NCBI GenBank assembly: GCA_025403435.1
Contig: CM046332.1
Span: 8,115,903 to 8,179,902 of the forward strand
Length of the DNA stretch: 64,000 bases
Direction: 5' to 3'
Source of the DNA: Artocarpus heterophyllus
Taxonomy: Eukaryota > Streptophyta > Magnoliopsida > Rosales > Moraceae
Shown: positions 10,785 to 22,452 of the stretch, one piece after another
Layout of the letters: every line of letters begins with the position of its first letter
How positions within the stretch are numbered: position 1 is the stretch's first letter
Notes under the pieces: model-generated
Told to the model about the DNA's origin: nothing
Database searches by the model: none
The model's input: only the letters and a program-made list of their open reading frames with translations
Made by a program: the position numbers and the translations under genes

Positions 10785-12440
10785 TTTGTCCTCGAAACTT
10801 AGAATAAATGCGGATACGTAACTCTCATGTCATCTTCACGTTCCCATGTGGCTTCTTCGACTTGCTGATTTCGCCATAACACCTTGACTAATGGAATTTC
10901 TTTATTCCTCAAGGTCTTGGTTTTTCGATCGAGTATCTTTATTGGCTTTTCTTCATAACTTAAGTCTTCACGTATCTCGATCACTTGTGGCTTAATCACA
11001 TGCATAGGGTCCGGAACATACTTCTTGGGCATGGAGACATGAAATACATCGTGCATTGTGGACATTTCAGATGGTAACTTCAGCTGATAAGCTAATGGAA
11101 TTTCACAATTTCATAAGGACCTATAAATCGTGGACTTAGCTTGCCTTTCCTCCCAAATCTCATAACTCCCTTCATTGGTGCAACTTTCAAAAACACATAT
11201 TCACCCACGGCAAACTCTAAGGGTCTTCTTCTCTTGTCAACATAACTCTTCTAACGGCTTTATGCGGTCTCTATTCTTCTTCTTATCATCTTTATCATCT
11301 CAGAAGTTTCATTCATGAAATCGGTTCTTTCAGCATCTACGCTTTCCATAAACTTCTTTCACCAGCTTCATGCCAACATATAGGCGACCTGCATTTTCGT
11401 CCATACAGAGCCTTATATGGTGCCATCCCAATTGTCGCCTGAAAGCTGTTGTTGTAAGCAAATTTTGCTAACGGCAACATTTTACACCAGCTGGTCTTAA
11501 AATCGAGAGAACATGCTCGTAGCATATCTTCTAGAATCATGTTCGTCCTCTCCATTTGGCCGCCAGTCTAAGGATGAAAAGCTGTACTGAAATGAAGCCT
11601 GGTTCCCATTGCAGTTTGTAGGCTCTTCCAAAACTTAGATGTGAACTTGCCATCACGATCTGAGATAATTGACTTGGGAATCCCATGAAGTCGTACAATC
11701 TCCTTAACATAGAGTTTCGCTAACCGTTCCATAGAGTAAGTGATCTTGATAGGAATGAAATGCGCCGTCTTCGTCAGCCAATCCACAACTACCCAAATTG
11801 CATCATAGCCATTCATAGTTCTAGGCAAACCGGTAATGAAATCCATTGCTATATCTTCCCATTTCCATTTCGGTATTTGGATAGACTGCAGTTCACCACC
11901 AGGTCTCTGGTGTTCAGCCTTTACTTGCTGACATGTCATACGTTTCTTCACATACTTTGCAACATCACGTTTCATTCCAAACCACCAGAAATTACCTTTT
12001 AGATCATTATACATTTTTGTTGCACCTGGATGAATAGAGTAAGGAGTGTCATGAATTTCTACCAAGGTCTTTTCCCTTAAATCATCAACATTGGGAACAC
12101 ATAATCGGTCCTTGAGATACAGAGTTCCGTCATCTACAATACGAAACTCTTGACATTTTTCTTCTTTAATTTCTTGCTTGATCCTTACAAGGCTTACGTC
12201 ATCATCTTGCTTACTCTGAATTTCATCATACATCGTTGGAGCAAGAGAGAGTGCTGATAGCTGGCCTGCTATACGTTCTAAACCAAAGTCTAGAATTTCC
12301 TTCCTTAAAGGTGGAGACATTGCTTGCATAGACATCAACGTGACAACTGACTTCCTACTTAAAGCATTAGCCACTCGGTTAGCTTTACCAGGATGATAAA
12401 GGATTTCACAATCGTAATCCTTCACCAACTCTAGCCATCT
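10785..12440 (-). pseudogene. Element C integrase and chromodomain
   Basis: Minus-strand coding in three pieces. 11568-12428 holds the RNase H end ([15 protein letters not shown]), the zinc-binding region ([18 protein letters not shown]; the normal CxxC is reduced to RMTC, losing a Cys), and the core with [11 protein letters not shown] and [13 protein letters not shown]. An in-frame TAG at 11568-11570 interrupts HP-TGG. 11337-11555 continues with the catalytic Glu region and FAYNNSF and YGRKCRSP. After frameshifts, 10799-11065 gives [12 protein letters not shown] and a chromodomain-like end, IPLVKVLWRNQQVEEATWER. This supports the Tekay/Del clade, whose chromodomain is thought to bind heterochromatin. 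Nonfunctional as it stands. Confidence 0.87.
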
Positions 12441-13600
12441 TCATTGTCTCATGTTCAGGTCTCTTTACGTGAAGAAGTACTTCAGACTTTGATGATCAGT
12501 GAAGATCTTGCATTGGAGCCCATATAAATAGTGTCTCCATATCTTCAACGCAAAAACAACTGCTGCTAACTCGAGGTCATAAGTAGGATAGTTCTTTTCG
12601 TAATCCTTCAGTTGTCTTGAAGCATAAGCAATCACCTTTTCATTTTGCATTAATACAGCTCCGACGCCCATCTTGGATGCATCACTATAGATTACAAACC
12701 CATCATTTCCTTCAGGAATTGCCAACACTAGAGCCGTCGTTAACCTTTTCTTCAGTTCTTGAAAACTCTTTTCACATGCATCTGTCCATTCATACTTCTT
12801 TCCCTTGCGAGTCAAGTTCGTGAGTGGGGCTGCTATCTTGGAGAAATCTTCTACGAATCTTCGATAATAACCTGCTAAACATAAGAAGCTCCTTATTTCA
12901 TTTGCATTCATCGGTTGCTTCCAGTTGAGTACAGCTTCTACTTTAGCAGGGTCAACTATAAACCCATCCTTTGAAATAACATGCCCCAAGAATGACACTT
13001 TATCCAGCCAAAACTCGCATTTGGAGAACTTTGCATATAACTGGTGTCTTCTTAAAGTCTCCAGTACAATCCTTAAATGCTCCTCATGCTCTTCGTGATT
13101 CTTAGAATAGACAAGAATATCATCGATGAATACAACAACAAATTTATCGAGGAAATCCTTGAATACCCTGTTCATCAAATCCATAAAGGCAGCAGGTGCA
13201 TTCGTCAGACCGAAAGGCATAACCACAAATTCATGGTGACCATACCTCGACCTGAAAGCAATCTTGGGAATATCTCCTTCTTTAATCTTCAAATAGTTAT
13301 ATCCTGATCGTAGATCAATCTTTGAGAACACAGATGCACCCTTAAGCTGATCAAACAAATCATCAATTCGAGGCAATGGGTACTTGTTCTTGATCGTCAC
13401 CTTGTTTAGCTCTTTGTAGTCGATGTAGAGTCTCATAGTGCCATCCTTCTTCTTCACAAACAAGACTGGAGCACCCCATGGTGAGTGACTTGGCCTGATA
13501 AATCCTTTGTCAAGTAGCTCCTTCAATTGTGTGTGAAGCTCCTTTAATTCTGCCGGGGCCATTCTGTAAGGCGCTTTAGAGATTGGATCAGTGCCTAGAG
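12441..13600 (-). pseudogene. Element C reverse transcriptase and RNase H
   Basis: A 365-residue minus-strand stretch (12465-13562) starts [20 protein letters not shown]. It covers the [17 protein letters not shown], then the YxDD box as [20 protein letters not shown] and [13 protein letters not shown]. RNase H follows ([47 protein letters not shown]). A stop after KYFFT and a second one nearby (12430-12465) separate it from the integrase piece in the same frame. All RT motifs look conserved, so decay is recent. Confidence 0.9.
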
Positions 13601-14308
13601 CGAGCTCAATCTCGAATTCAACTTCTCTTTCTGGCGGTAGACTTGTAGACTTGTCAGATCATCAGGAAACACATCTTTATATTCATGAACAACATTCACA
13701 TCTTCAATTCTTGTCTTTCCTTCTTGGCTTTTGTCTACAACGTTCGCCATATAGCCCATGCAGCCACTTGCTAATAACTTCCTTGCTTTCATTGCCGATA
13801 AAAACATGCTGGGTTTCTTTCTGGACTCCCCAACATAAATGAACTTCTGATCACCTTCAGGATGGAAGACCACCTTTCGTTTTTGGCATTCGATAGAGGC
13901 ATTATACTTACTTAGGAAATCCATCCCAAGAATCATGTCATAGTCATGCATGTCGATCACAATGAGGTTGACAAAAAGTTCCCTATTAGAAATCTATAGG
14001 GGTACTGCATGCAAACAGTGCATGGATAATATCACTTCCCCAGAGGGTAGTGTCGTAGTGAATCCCTGTCTCATAGGCTCGAAATGAACCTCTAACTTCT
14101 TAGCATATGACATAGATACAAAAGAATGCGTGGCACCCGTATCAAAAAGAACATAAGCATCGTTAAATAAGCTTGTTATCTGACCTGTGACCACATTGGA
14201 AGCTTCTGCAGCCACTTGTTCTTTTGTCATGGCATAGATCCGGGCATTCGTCGGTGGGGCTTCAATTCTCCCTTGACTAATAAGTGGCCCTTCAAGGGAG
14301 GCTTGCAT
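13595..14308 (-). pseudogene. Element C protease
   Basis: 13994-14308 encodes the retropepsin, with the active-site block FDTGATHSFVSMSYAKKL. 13595-13960 continues with DYDMILGMDFLSKYNASIEC and YKDVFPDDL, the usual linker to RT. A one-base frameshift after VFPDDLTSL moves the reading frame out of register with RT. A stop separates the two halves (about 13990). In the intact element it would cleave the gag-pol polyprotein. Confidence 0.86.
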
Positions 14309-15436
14309 CTAATAAAGCTGGGCTTGAGGAGGAGGTCTCTATGGGGCATTGGCATTCATCAACTTGGGGCAGTTCTTTACAAAGTGGTCTTCACGCCCAC
14401 AAATGAAACATTGGTTTGTTCCCAAGCGACATTCCCCTAGATGCTTCTTTCCACATTTGGCACACGGTTGAAATTGGCTGTCATTGTTGTTACGCTGACC
14501 ATCATTGTGCCTCTTATTGTCTTAGTCTTGCTGTTGTTAAGGATTGCCCTTCCTCTTATTGTTCCTCAAGTTCTGGTTGTTGTTGTTGCTGTTGTTGTTG
14601 TTGTTGTTGTTCTTGTGGGGAGGGCGGTTCTGGTTGCTTGCATTGTTGGCCTGTTGGTTGGGCTGAGGCTGGTTCCTTCTTAACTTTGACAAATGAAACT
14701 CAGCACGTTGAGCCCTCATGACAACCTGTTCTTGGGTCCTGGGTGGACTTGCCCCATCAACAATTGCAGCAATGTCTGGTCTAAGGGCTCTGATCAACCT
14801 TCTAACCCTTTCACCTTCATTCATAACCATCCCTGGACATAAACGGGCAAGCTGGTCAAACTTTGTCACCACATCAGTGACTGACATATCCCCCTGTCGT
14901 AAACTCTCGAACTCCTCATAATGCTTCCTCGTGACATTCATGTGGAAGAACTTCGTGTTGAATTCATGAACGAAGTCAGCCCATGTCATTTCTTCAACAT
15001 TCCTGCTCTGTTCGATGCCATCCCACCATATCCTGGCCTCCATGGTGAGGCAATACGAGGCACAGAGGACCTTCTCATTGTCTGTGAAATCCATAAGTCT
15101 TAGGGTGGCTTCGATCGTCTTTAACCATCCCTGAGCTACAAGCGGATCCTCAGAACCCTCAAAGTCCGCTGACTTGACTCTCTTCCATCTGACCAGAAGA
15201 GGTTCCTGATAAGCTGCTCTTGGTTCAGCAGCAGGAGCTGGGACTTCGTTAACTTGAGGCTGCGGAGGAGGAGGAGGAGGCACATCATTGCCTCGTCGTT
15301 CATCATTCTGGCCGTTGGCCCTTAAAGCAGCAATTTCCCTTCGTTGATCCTCCAACTGCATTTGCAGTTCAGCAATCCTCGTCATAAGCCTTTCATTGGT
15401 CTGGATGCGTGTCTGCATTCTTCTATGGCCGTCCAT
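14309..15436 (-). pseudogene. Element C gag polyprotein
   Basis: From the ATG at 15436 the minus strand encodes 299 residues: a coiled-coil-like N-terminus (RIAELQMQLEDQRREIAALR), a proline-rich stretch, the retrotransposon gag domain (SEDPLVAQGWLKTIEATLRL, ARIWWDGIEQ, FVHEFNTKFF), and an Asn-rich tail from the GTT/GTTG microsatellite at about 14570-14620. In-frame stops after RKGNP and nearby cut off two CCHC-like zinc knuckles in the same frame (CAKCGKKHLGEC and CFICGREDHFVKNC, about 14365-14460). Gag would form the virus-like particle and bind RNA. Confidence 0.88.
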
Positions 15437-15634
15437 CGTAATTTCCCCTAAAAGAATTAGGCCTTAGAAATAATCTTCAAATTATGAGACAGGTTTTCAC
15501 TACTGAATCGTTAATCATTAAACATTCAAACCTTAATCTTATCATCATACTTGCATCATTACATCTAACTTAATAACATGCTTACTTGGAGAACTTGGAT
15601 TGACGTGTGGCGAAATGAATTATAATTGGAAAAT

Positions 15635-15647
15635 TGCTCTGATACCA
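15635..15647 (-). other. Primer binding site of element C
   Basis: The minus strand reads TGGTATCAGAGCA, complementary to the 3' end of initiator-Met tRNA. It lies 5 bp inside the 5' LTR boundary at 15653. Confidence 0.9.
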
Positions 15648-16012
15648 AAGCCTGCAACGCCTCTTAATTCAGACGTCATAGATATCGTTACATTCATACA
15701 TTCATACTTATTAAACCTTAAACATCAACGTAATTACATAGCTTATACTATGTTTTCAGATATAAACGTAGTTAAACATACATAACCAGGATCCATTCAT
15801 ACATCTAATTTTTTTTTTTATATAACTTATCCTTGTTTAAAATAACATTGTATAACTTATTCCATATCATAATTTATTCAATTATACTTTGAATTAATCA
15901 TAAACTTCTTTAATAATATAGGTATATCAAGTTATTAAATCAGGACTTATAAAAAAAAAAACATCACATCCAATCTCCTAAATCAACACATCATATAAAA
16001 GTCATTTACTCC

Positions 16013-16212
16013 ACAGTTCGGCAGGCCGAACTTGGGACTTTGGCAGGCCGAACATGATTGGCAGGCCGGAGTTCCCTCAACCGACAGGTCGGCAGATGCT
16101 TTGCAATTCAGACCTAAAAACTTATCAACGTTCGACAGGCCAAAAACATGATCGGCAGGCCGAACTTTCAGACTTCGGCAGGCCGACCAAGGATGTTCGG
16201 CAGGCCGACCGA
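16013..16212 (-). repeat. GGCAGGCC-type motif cluster (distal) in 5' LTR of C
   Basis: About nine copies of GTTCGGCAGGCCGAAC-type motif, one more than in the paired LTR: the extra GAACATGATTGGCAGGCCGG unit near 16050 is missing from the 8093-8281 copy. A unit has therefore been gained or lost since insertion. Confidence 0.8.
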
Positions 16213-18337
16213 GCCAAAATCTTTGAGAAAAACTTAATTTAATTTTTTTTTAAAACAAACCAACTTTTCATAAAATATAGCGGAAGTTCATAATTCATTA
16301 AAAATGATAAAATAACTTATAAAACCATAGTATAAGTATTCTTAAAACTTAACATAAAAATATGTTCCAAAATATATATCTTAATTAAAACATAAGAACG
16401 TTCTTCTTGGCGTGCTTCTTGTTAAAATTCATCGTGCTTAGTGCTCACACGCCTTTCCATGTCCTCCGCCTAATCCAAGACTTTCTTACCCTTATCTGCA
16501 ACATGACATAAAACATGATTAAGCTAATGCTTAGTAAGTACATATAATTCTCACAAAATAAAAACATTTCATAAACATCATCATCATTGTCATCATATCA
16601 TAAAAGTGCCTTAAGCACAATTTCATGGAACATATCTTTCATTGCATTCATCGTTTAAAAACTTATTCCATTTTATCTTAAGGGCCAAAGTGTTGCACCA
16701 TAAACATCATCATAGGGGCACCGTCATGAGAGGAGAAGGGTAGCTAATCCAAAACCAAACATGACATCATAACATTTCATTTCATAACATTGATGTGCAA
16801 CACTTATTAGATGATACATATATACATAATTTTCATACTTTGAAACATGCCAAAATCATCATGCATAACTTAAAATCATGAAAAGCTTTCATAGAAATTC
16901 TTAAGGAAAATATCCATAAAATCATCATGAATATCATTATGAACATAACATCAAATCTTGTAAAAACGTGTCATGTTGCAGGTGAGAATGTACTTACCTT
17001 AACAGCTAGCTTACTTAACCTTAAAATGATTTGGTGACAACATCATGGTCTCGAAGTGCTTTCCTTTGTGTGTTCATGCCATTTTTCTATTTAAAACACA
17101 ATAAAATCAATACTTAACATCATAGCGTAAATCATCCATTCATATAACATTCACATATACATACATTCATCTCATATTACAAACATAATTCATAACCATA
17201 AACATTGTCATCACATAAACTTGTTATTATGATTTTTCTTAAATTATAAAAATTACCTTAAGCATATAAAAACGAACCATACATTTTAAACATAATTCTC
17301 TTTTAAATAAAACATTTTTGAACAATTAAAATACATATTTTTTAATTTAAAACTTCATACAATCATCATATTATCATGCATAAAATTATTTTATTATCAT
17401 AAAATCATTTAAACATAAATAACAATTCATAAACAAAAATCCAGAAATAACATTGTTAAAATAGTTTTCTTAAAAATAACATAAAATACCTTCATCATAT
17501 ATCATACATGCACATTCTTGACAACTTTCATGAAAAACATCATATTTACCCCTTGAATATCATTACATTTTTCATACATCAAGATTAAACAGTAATATTT
17601 ACTGTGAGGGGTAGAAGATAGAAAATCCATATTTCATCATAAAAACGTTGAAACAACTTGAAACTTAGGAAAACATTTCATAACGCATACATGCATATCA
17701 TATTGAAATCCAAAACAAATACAATACCTAAAGTAGAATATTGTAGACGAATTGAGGAGGAGAATTCTTTTTCAAAAACACTGGAAAACTAAATTCTTAC
17801 CTTGAAATTTCTTCTCAAAATCCTTGAATTTTAACCAACGAAATATGACTTTTCTTTAAATTTTCTTGTAGAAAATTTTTGAGAGAGAAGAAAGTGAAAT
17901 GCGTGGAGAAGAGAAGAGGAAGAGAGAATGAAAGAACATCTCAGAAATGAATAAGAGAGGAGTGAGAAGTTGAGAGAAAAATCTAAGGAAAGAAAACATT
18001 AAAAAAAATTTTAACGTAACAACCATAATGAAATTCATTGCCCTTCATTAAGTCCCTCCATTAAGTCAGAATTTCTGACTGTTAGGGGGGCAATTGGCAT
18101 GAAGGAGAGAAAGAAGAAAAAGAAAAGTCAAAACTCTCACTCATCACTTACCATGTTTTGCCCTATTTAAATGGGAAACCATTTAATTAACACAAATCAA
18201 TGCAAAGTCAAACCACTTATTTCCTTAACTGATAAAATCATTCCATTATTATGCCAATTAATCACATTAAATCATCCAATTAATGTAATTAACTCCGCCA
18301 TAATTTTGGAGAGATTTCTGCTGACTGCCTGTCAGCT

Positions 18338-18471
18338 GTGTTTGGCCTGCCGATTTTCCCCTTTGGCTTGCCGGTTCTGCCAAGTTTGGCCTGCCGATGG
18401 GTTTCTTCGACCTGCTGATCTCGGGCAGACATTTCAGCCTGCCAATCTTAAAAGTTCAGCCTACCAAACTA
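18338..18471 (-). repeat. GGCAGGCC-type motif cluster (promoter-proximal) in 5' LTR of C
   Basis: Six to seven decayed copies (TTTGGCCTGCCGATTTT, TTTGGCTTGCCGGTTC, etc.). It is longer by about one unit than the matching cluster at 10385-10518. It lies 170-300 bp upstream of the TATA-like site in element orientation. Confidence 0.76.
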
Positions 18472-18713
18472 TCCATAAATGCCATACATTAAAACATTCA
18501 TACATCATTGCATCATAATTAAACATAATTAAAATAATCATGAACACTTGAGCACAACGATTCCATGCGGTCGTCACCTGTCATAAAACTTGACATAAAA
18601 GTTAGTAACATTAATATCATATATCATTACGTATATCATAGTTATTAATAAAATATCATTAACGTCGTTACTAACTTAACGTAATTTTTACATAAAAATA
18701 GGTGGGTGTTACA

Positions 18714-18823
18714 GAGTATGTTTTCCAAAATTATGTTTTATTTAAATAGTTTATCTTGAAAAAAATGGTAACAAGAATGAATGTAACGATATCTGTGACG
18801 TCCGTAAGGGGGCGCTACATTCC
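18714..18823 (+). repeat. Inverted fragment of a C-like LTR end
   Basis: The end of this stretch (GAATGTAACGATATCT, then TGACGTCCG and GGCGCTACA) is the reverse complement of the distal terminus of LTR C (15653-15700). It is therefore the last ~60-110 bp of a related LTR in the opposite orientation. It sits between the B gag start and the 5' LTR of C. It probably marks an earlier related insertion that C hit or recombined with. Confidence 0.65.
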
Positions 18824-18873
18824 ATGAGCATCTTCGGATCAACCAGTAGTATTTTGTCCTTGATGTTGGACAT
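18824..18873 (-). pseudogene. Start of gag of element B (fragment)
   Basis: From the ATG at 18873 the minus strand reads MSNIKDKILLVDPKMLME before meeting the inverted LTR fragment. The position, downstream of the B primer site and in the right orientation, suggests this is the B gag start. It is too short for homology, so the assignment rests on context. Confidence 0.45.
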
Positions 18874-19449
18874 GACGGCTAAAAAACAAAATTAAAGAAG
18901 AAAGAAGAAAAAAAGGACCTCACACACTCCCTTATGTATTTCACTCAAAGAATAAATTGCTTAATTACACTTGTGTTTCATACAATATATAATTGGCTTT
19001 TACCCTCTTATATGCTCACCACTCTTGCCTTTTTCCACTCTTAGTAATTCTCTATAGGTTCTTATCAAACTAATCAAACAAATATCAAAATTTCCAGTAA
19101 CAATTTGCCAAGAACTCACTAAAAGAAATTTTGGAATTAAGAGGATAAAGAACAAGGGCTATGAAAAAGAATTAGGATTTCAAAATTGGAAAAAAAAATT
19201 TGGAATTGGGAATTAAGATATAAAATTGAAGCAAGAATTTGTGAATTGGGAAGATGTAAGATCGAATAAGAATATAAGAATATGCAAGATTGAACAAGTA
19301 ATACTTGAAACAAGACTTGAACCTTTTTATGTCTACTTTTTTTGGGCTGCTTTTTGTTTATAAATGATTTTTTTTGCTAAATTGGACATCTTAAGGAAAT
19401 GAGGGATTCAAACATTGAAAAAGATGATAGGTAAACCTGAACTAGAACC
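18874..19449 (-). other. Untranslated leader of element B
   Basis: AT-rich sequence between the B primer site and the putative gag ATG, with purine-rich repeats such as aaagaagaaagaag and aattgggaa/aagat runs. No coding signal is seen. Confidence 0.5.
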
Positions 19450-19466
19450 TTGCTCTGAATACCAAC
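19450..19466 (-). other. Primer binding site of element B
   Basis: The minus strand reads TTGGTATTCAGAGCAAGG. It is the initiator-Met site TGGTATCAGAGC with an inserted T, next to the 5' LTR end at 19472. Confidence 0.75.
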
Positions 19467-19471
19467 TAATT

Positions 19472-20519
19472 TGAACCCCCGCCAAAAAAGTGACAAGAAC
19501 CTTGAATCAAATAAGTCTCTAAGATAGTTTAGAAAGAAGTTTATATGAAACCATGACCTGTTGCTTATAGTGAACCAAGAACCTTAGTATAAAGAAGACG
19601 CCACAATTAATTATGGAAGGATTGATTGATAAGTCAAAGATGAACGCCATGGAAAATTCTGGTAAGTTTGAAAAGTTCTAAAAGCAACAAAGAGAATTTT
19701 GCTCTCACAAAGTTTGAATAGAATCTGAATTGTGTGCTTTTATTTCATTGAGCTAGATGGCTATTTATAATACAAGTTAATCATCAAATTTGGCAACTTG
19801 ACATCAGTCTTAAAGTCACCCATCTAAGAAAAGGAAACTAAAATATTCCAAGTTTTATAATTTAGGAAATTAAAATAAAGAACACTAAATAACCTAATCT
19901 CCTATCTTTCCTTAAGTTACGTGCTTATTTCGTTAAAAGGAAACTAAATTGGCACCTATGGAATTTAAAGAATGGGAAACTAAATCTCAATTGGGTCTTT
20001 TAAAGGTAGGTGCCAAAAGAAAAGGGAAACTAACTTCTTTTTTTTTTTTCCAATCAGGTTAAGTAACTAATTAGGAAAGTAACCAAATGGGAAACTAATC
20101 ACATGAGAAACTAACCAAATAGGAAACTAACAAAGTGGGAAACTAACCAAAACACAAAAAAGAAAGTACTCAAAATGGCAACAAGCCTTACAATTCAGGA
20201 AACTTTTAAATTTGGAATAAAGAAACTACTTAATTAGAAACTAGCTCTAAATTGGAAACTAGCTGAAAATTGGAGGCGCCAACTTTGAAGCTCTCTTTGA
20301 GGAAAATTTCATAAATTATTCCAAAGCCTAAATTTTAGTAAACATACTTGATGTAGGTGTTTTTCATCTTTCATGGGCCTGCACAAATTTGTCTCAGTCC
20401 AAATGCCTTAAATCAGTATGTTAAGTTTATCTTTGAACCTTTTAGCTCTAGTCCTTGTAACCGGCCTGATTGGAGCATGAATTGGATCCATACTCCATGT
20501 ATTAGGCATGTCCTCATCA
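19472..20519 (-). repeat. 5' LTR of element B
   Basis: The plus strand runs TGAACCCCC to CCTCATCA. It is homologous to 3767-4773 and adjoins the primer site. Length is 1048 bp. It has no GGCAGGCC-type cluster, unlike the LTRs of A, C, D, E and the copia elements. Confidence 0.85.
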
Positions 20520-21738
20520 CTAATGAGTGACAAGTAGACCACTAGGTGATGATCAAATAGTGGAGCAAGTGGCTATGTGTACGGTTGCTAGTGAATAGTG
20601 ATAAACAACTAGGATGTTTAATATAGTGGTTAGAACTACTGGTTATAACTATAAATACTGTAGCATGCGAGAGCTTTATACTATAGTAAATTGTTGCTTT
20701 TAATGTACGTTGTGATAGCTTTATACTATTCCTAATTAAAAATTTGATTAGAATCAACAAATGTAAAATAGGCAAAAAGTTGAACCACAACAAACTCTGT
20801 GCAGGACTTTTGCTTTCTTTTCCTTATAAAAAAGAACAAAATAAACGTAATTTCTCCATCCTTTTTCTTTGACCGTGCCACATGCCGCAAAGTTTTTTTG
20901 ACTCATGCTACAGGCCACACAGACCTAGTGCTAGTGATTCCATTTTCCTCAAGCTGTCAAAATGTGTCTTTGATCTTGTTCTCGACTTTGAAGAATTGAT
21001 TTTTCAGCATTCTATTTGAGTTATTCTATAGATGGATCTTTATGGAGACCCTTGAGCAAGAGGTGTTAATTAAGCTAGACCATTTAATGGACAACCTATG
21101 CCAGCCCACAATAGTGTAAGGTCCAGCCCGGCCTAGCCCTGCATTGTAGCAAGCCAGGCTGGCTGGCACACTTGACGGGCCAAGGCTAGATATGACCTCC
21201 CAAGCCATAGGGCCATGGGCCAAGGGGGGCCTAGGCATGCCAAATAAGAGTCTCTTAAAAAATACACTTATTTTATCTTCTTTTAAGAGAAATAAGAATC
21301 TATTAACTACTAAGCTAGATGTTTGTTTATGTTATTATTGATTTTTTATTATACTTATCATGTTTATACACATATTACAATTTTTAAATATAAATTTGTT
21401 TTAATCACATATTGAAAAATATAAGAATTTATAATTTCTAATACTTTATACGATAAGAAAAATTTACAGGGAATGCCCCCTTCTAAACCTACTTTTAACA
21501 TTGCACTCTCTTACGCTTTTCAAAAATGCCCCATTAATGTTTAATTTTTTTAAATTGATTTATCAAAAGATTTCATTGTCCCTAGTTCAAAAAAAATTAG
21601 ATTCAAAGTTTTTAGATCATTGCCCCTTCTTTCTTCTCAAAGCCCTAGATTTCTCGACATGGTTCTCTAAGAATCTCTAAAAGATCTTTGCCATCATCGT
21701 CCTCATCAGCACCATTGTGGCCCCATTATTCCTCCAAA
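20520..21738. other. Unassigned sequence between element B and CACTA1
   Basis: No supported gene. A GC-rich block at about 21070-21240, rich in GGCC and CCCGGCCTAG-type words, resembles the subterminal GGCCCGGCCC-rich parts of plant hAT elements, but I cannot find its termini. The part at 21470-21738 (acagggaatgccccc, later cccttctttcttctcaaagccctag) may belong to an older element or gene into which CACTA1 inserted; it continues at 38904. Confidence 0.4.
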
Positions 21739-21756
21739 CACTACAAGAAATTTTTG
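21739..21756 (+). repeat. 5' terminal inverted repeat of CACTA1
   Basis: CACTACAAGAAATTTTTG at the left end. The right end, reverse-complemented, begins CACTACTACAAAC, so the shared terminus is CACTAC with weaker similarity inward. Confidence 0.88.
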
Positions 21757-21784
21757 ATTACATGACCTTTATTTAACAACCACT

Positions 21785-22085
21785 TTCTAAAAACCACCTT
21801 GGTAAGGCGAGAAAGGCGCGACGAGTTACGCCCACGAAAACAAAGACCGTCGTGGAACGGGGCGGTAGCTACCACGATGGTTTTTTAAAAAACCATCGTG
21901 GAATAGGAAAGCTACCACAACGGTTTTTAATACGAGAGCTACCATGACGATTTTTTTAAAAACCATCGTGGTAGCTACAAAAAATCATCGTGGAATAGGA
22001 GAGCTACCATGAAGGTTTTTCAAAAAATCGTCGTGATAGCTACAAGTACATTCCACGCTGATTTTTAACAAAACCGTTGTGGTAG
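21785..22085 (+). repeat. 5' subterminal hairpin array of CACTA1
   Basis: Five to six near-palindromes of the form ACCACGATGGTTTTTT-AAAAAACCATCGTGG, separated by GAATAGGAGAGCTAC-type spacers. Subterminal repeats of this kind bind the CACTA accessory protein (TnpA in maize En/Spm) during transposition. That role is inferred from family knowledge. Confidence 0.85.
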
Positions 22086-22452
22086 CTTACTTAAAACCCC
22101 TTTTTCCCATCTCGACATTCAAACACAATTCAGAAACTCACTTCTCAAATACAAACATAGACCCGTCCGAATTAGCTGCCGCTGTCCCTTTTCGCCTCCA
22201 AACTCCTTAATCTCAGCCCGAATTGCAAGTTTTATTAGAAATTGATAAATTGTTGTTGATTATATTGTATAATTAATCCAAAATTAATAAGTAGTTGTTC
22301 ATTTTGTTGTTTATTTTGTGAAATTTGTATTGTGGATCATGGGTATGATTTCTTTGTTTTATAATGAGAATGTGTAACTTGTTATATAGGTGGGTATATA
22401 TAAATTGTAAAATTAATTTTAATTGAATATTTGCTATTTATTATTTCAATAT

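Larger units (their letters stand above)
7818..18713 (-). mobile_element. Tekay/Del-like Ty3/gypsy chromovirus C, minus strand, nested in B
   Basis: C is nearly complete. On the minus strand it has a 5' LTR (18713-15653), a primer site, gag with two CCHC knuckles, protease, RT, RNase H, integrase, a chromodomain-like tail, a polypurine tract and a 3' LTR (10762-7818). The two ~3-kb LTRs are very similar by eye, so it is younger than B. The distal 81 bp of its 3' LTR are missing, so its target duplication cannot be tested. A frameshift between protease and RT, and several stops, disable it. Confidence 0.88.
15653..18713 (-). repeat. 5' LTR of element C (complete)
   Basis: Bounded by TGCAACGCC on the left and GGTGTTACA on the right of the plus strand, so on its sense strand it runs TGTAACACC to GGCGTTGCA. 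It is followed by the primer site. Length is 3061 bp. It carries two GGCAGGCC-type clusters (16013-16212 and 18338-18471), a TATA-like ATTTAAAT (18164-18172) and a purine/pyrimidine-biased leader. Confidence 0.92.
3767..20519 (-). mobile_element. Ty3/gypsy retrotransposon B, minus strand, interrupted by element C
   Basis: Two homologous ~1-kb LTRs in the same orientation bound this element: 3767-4773 and 19472-20519. Reading the minus strand, it has a 5' LTR, a primer site, the start of gag, then a gap filled by element C and an inverted LTR scrap, then protease, RT, RNase H and integrase remnants, a polypurine tract and the 3' LTR. Most of gag is missing. The flanking pentamers (ataac at 3762-3766, ctaat at 20520-20524) match at only 3 of 5 positions, so a target duplication is not firmly shown. 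B is older than C because C lies inside it. Confidence 0.82.

Noticed and set aside
14416..14721. Cysteine-rich plus-strand open stretch with a run of Cys
   Set aside because: It is the antisense of the GTT microsatellite that encodes the Asn-rich tail of element C gag on the minus strand.
20542..20999. Two short open stretches as genes
   Set aside because: No motif, atypical composition, and no second copy; not supported.
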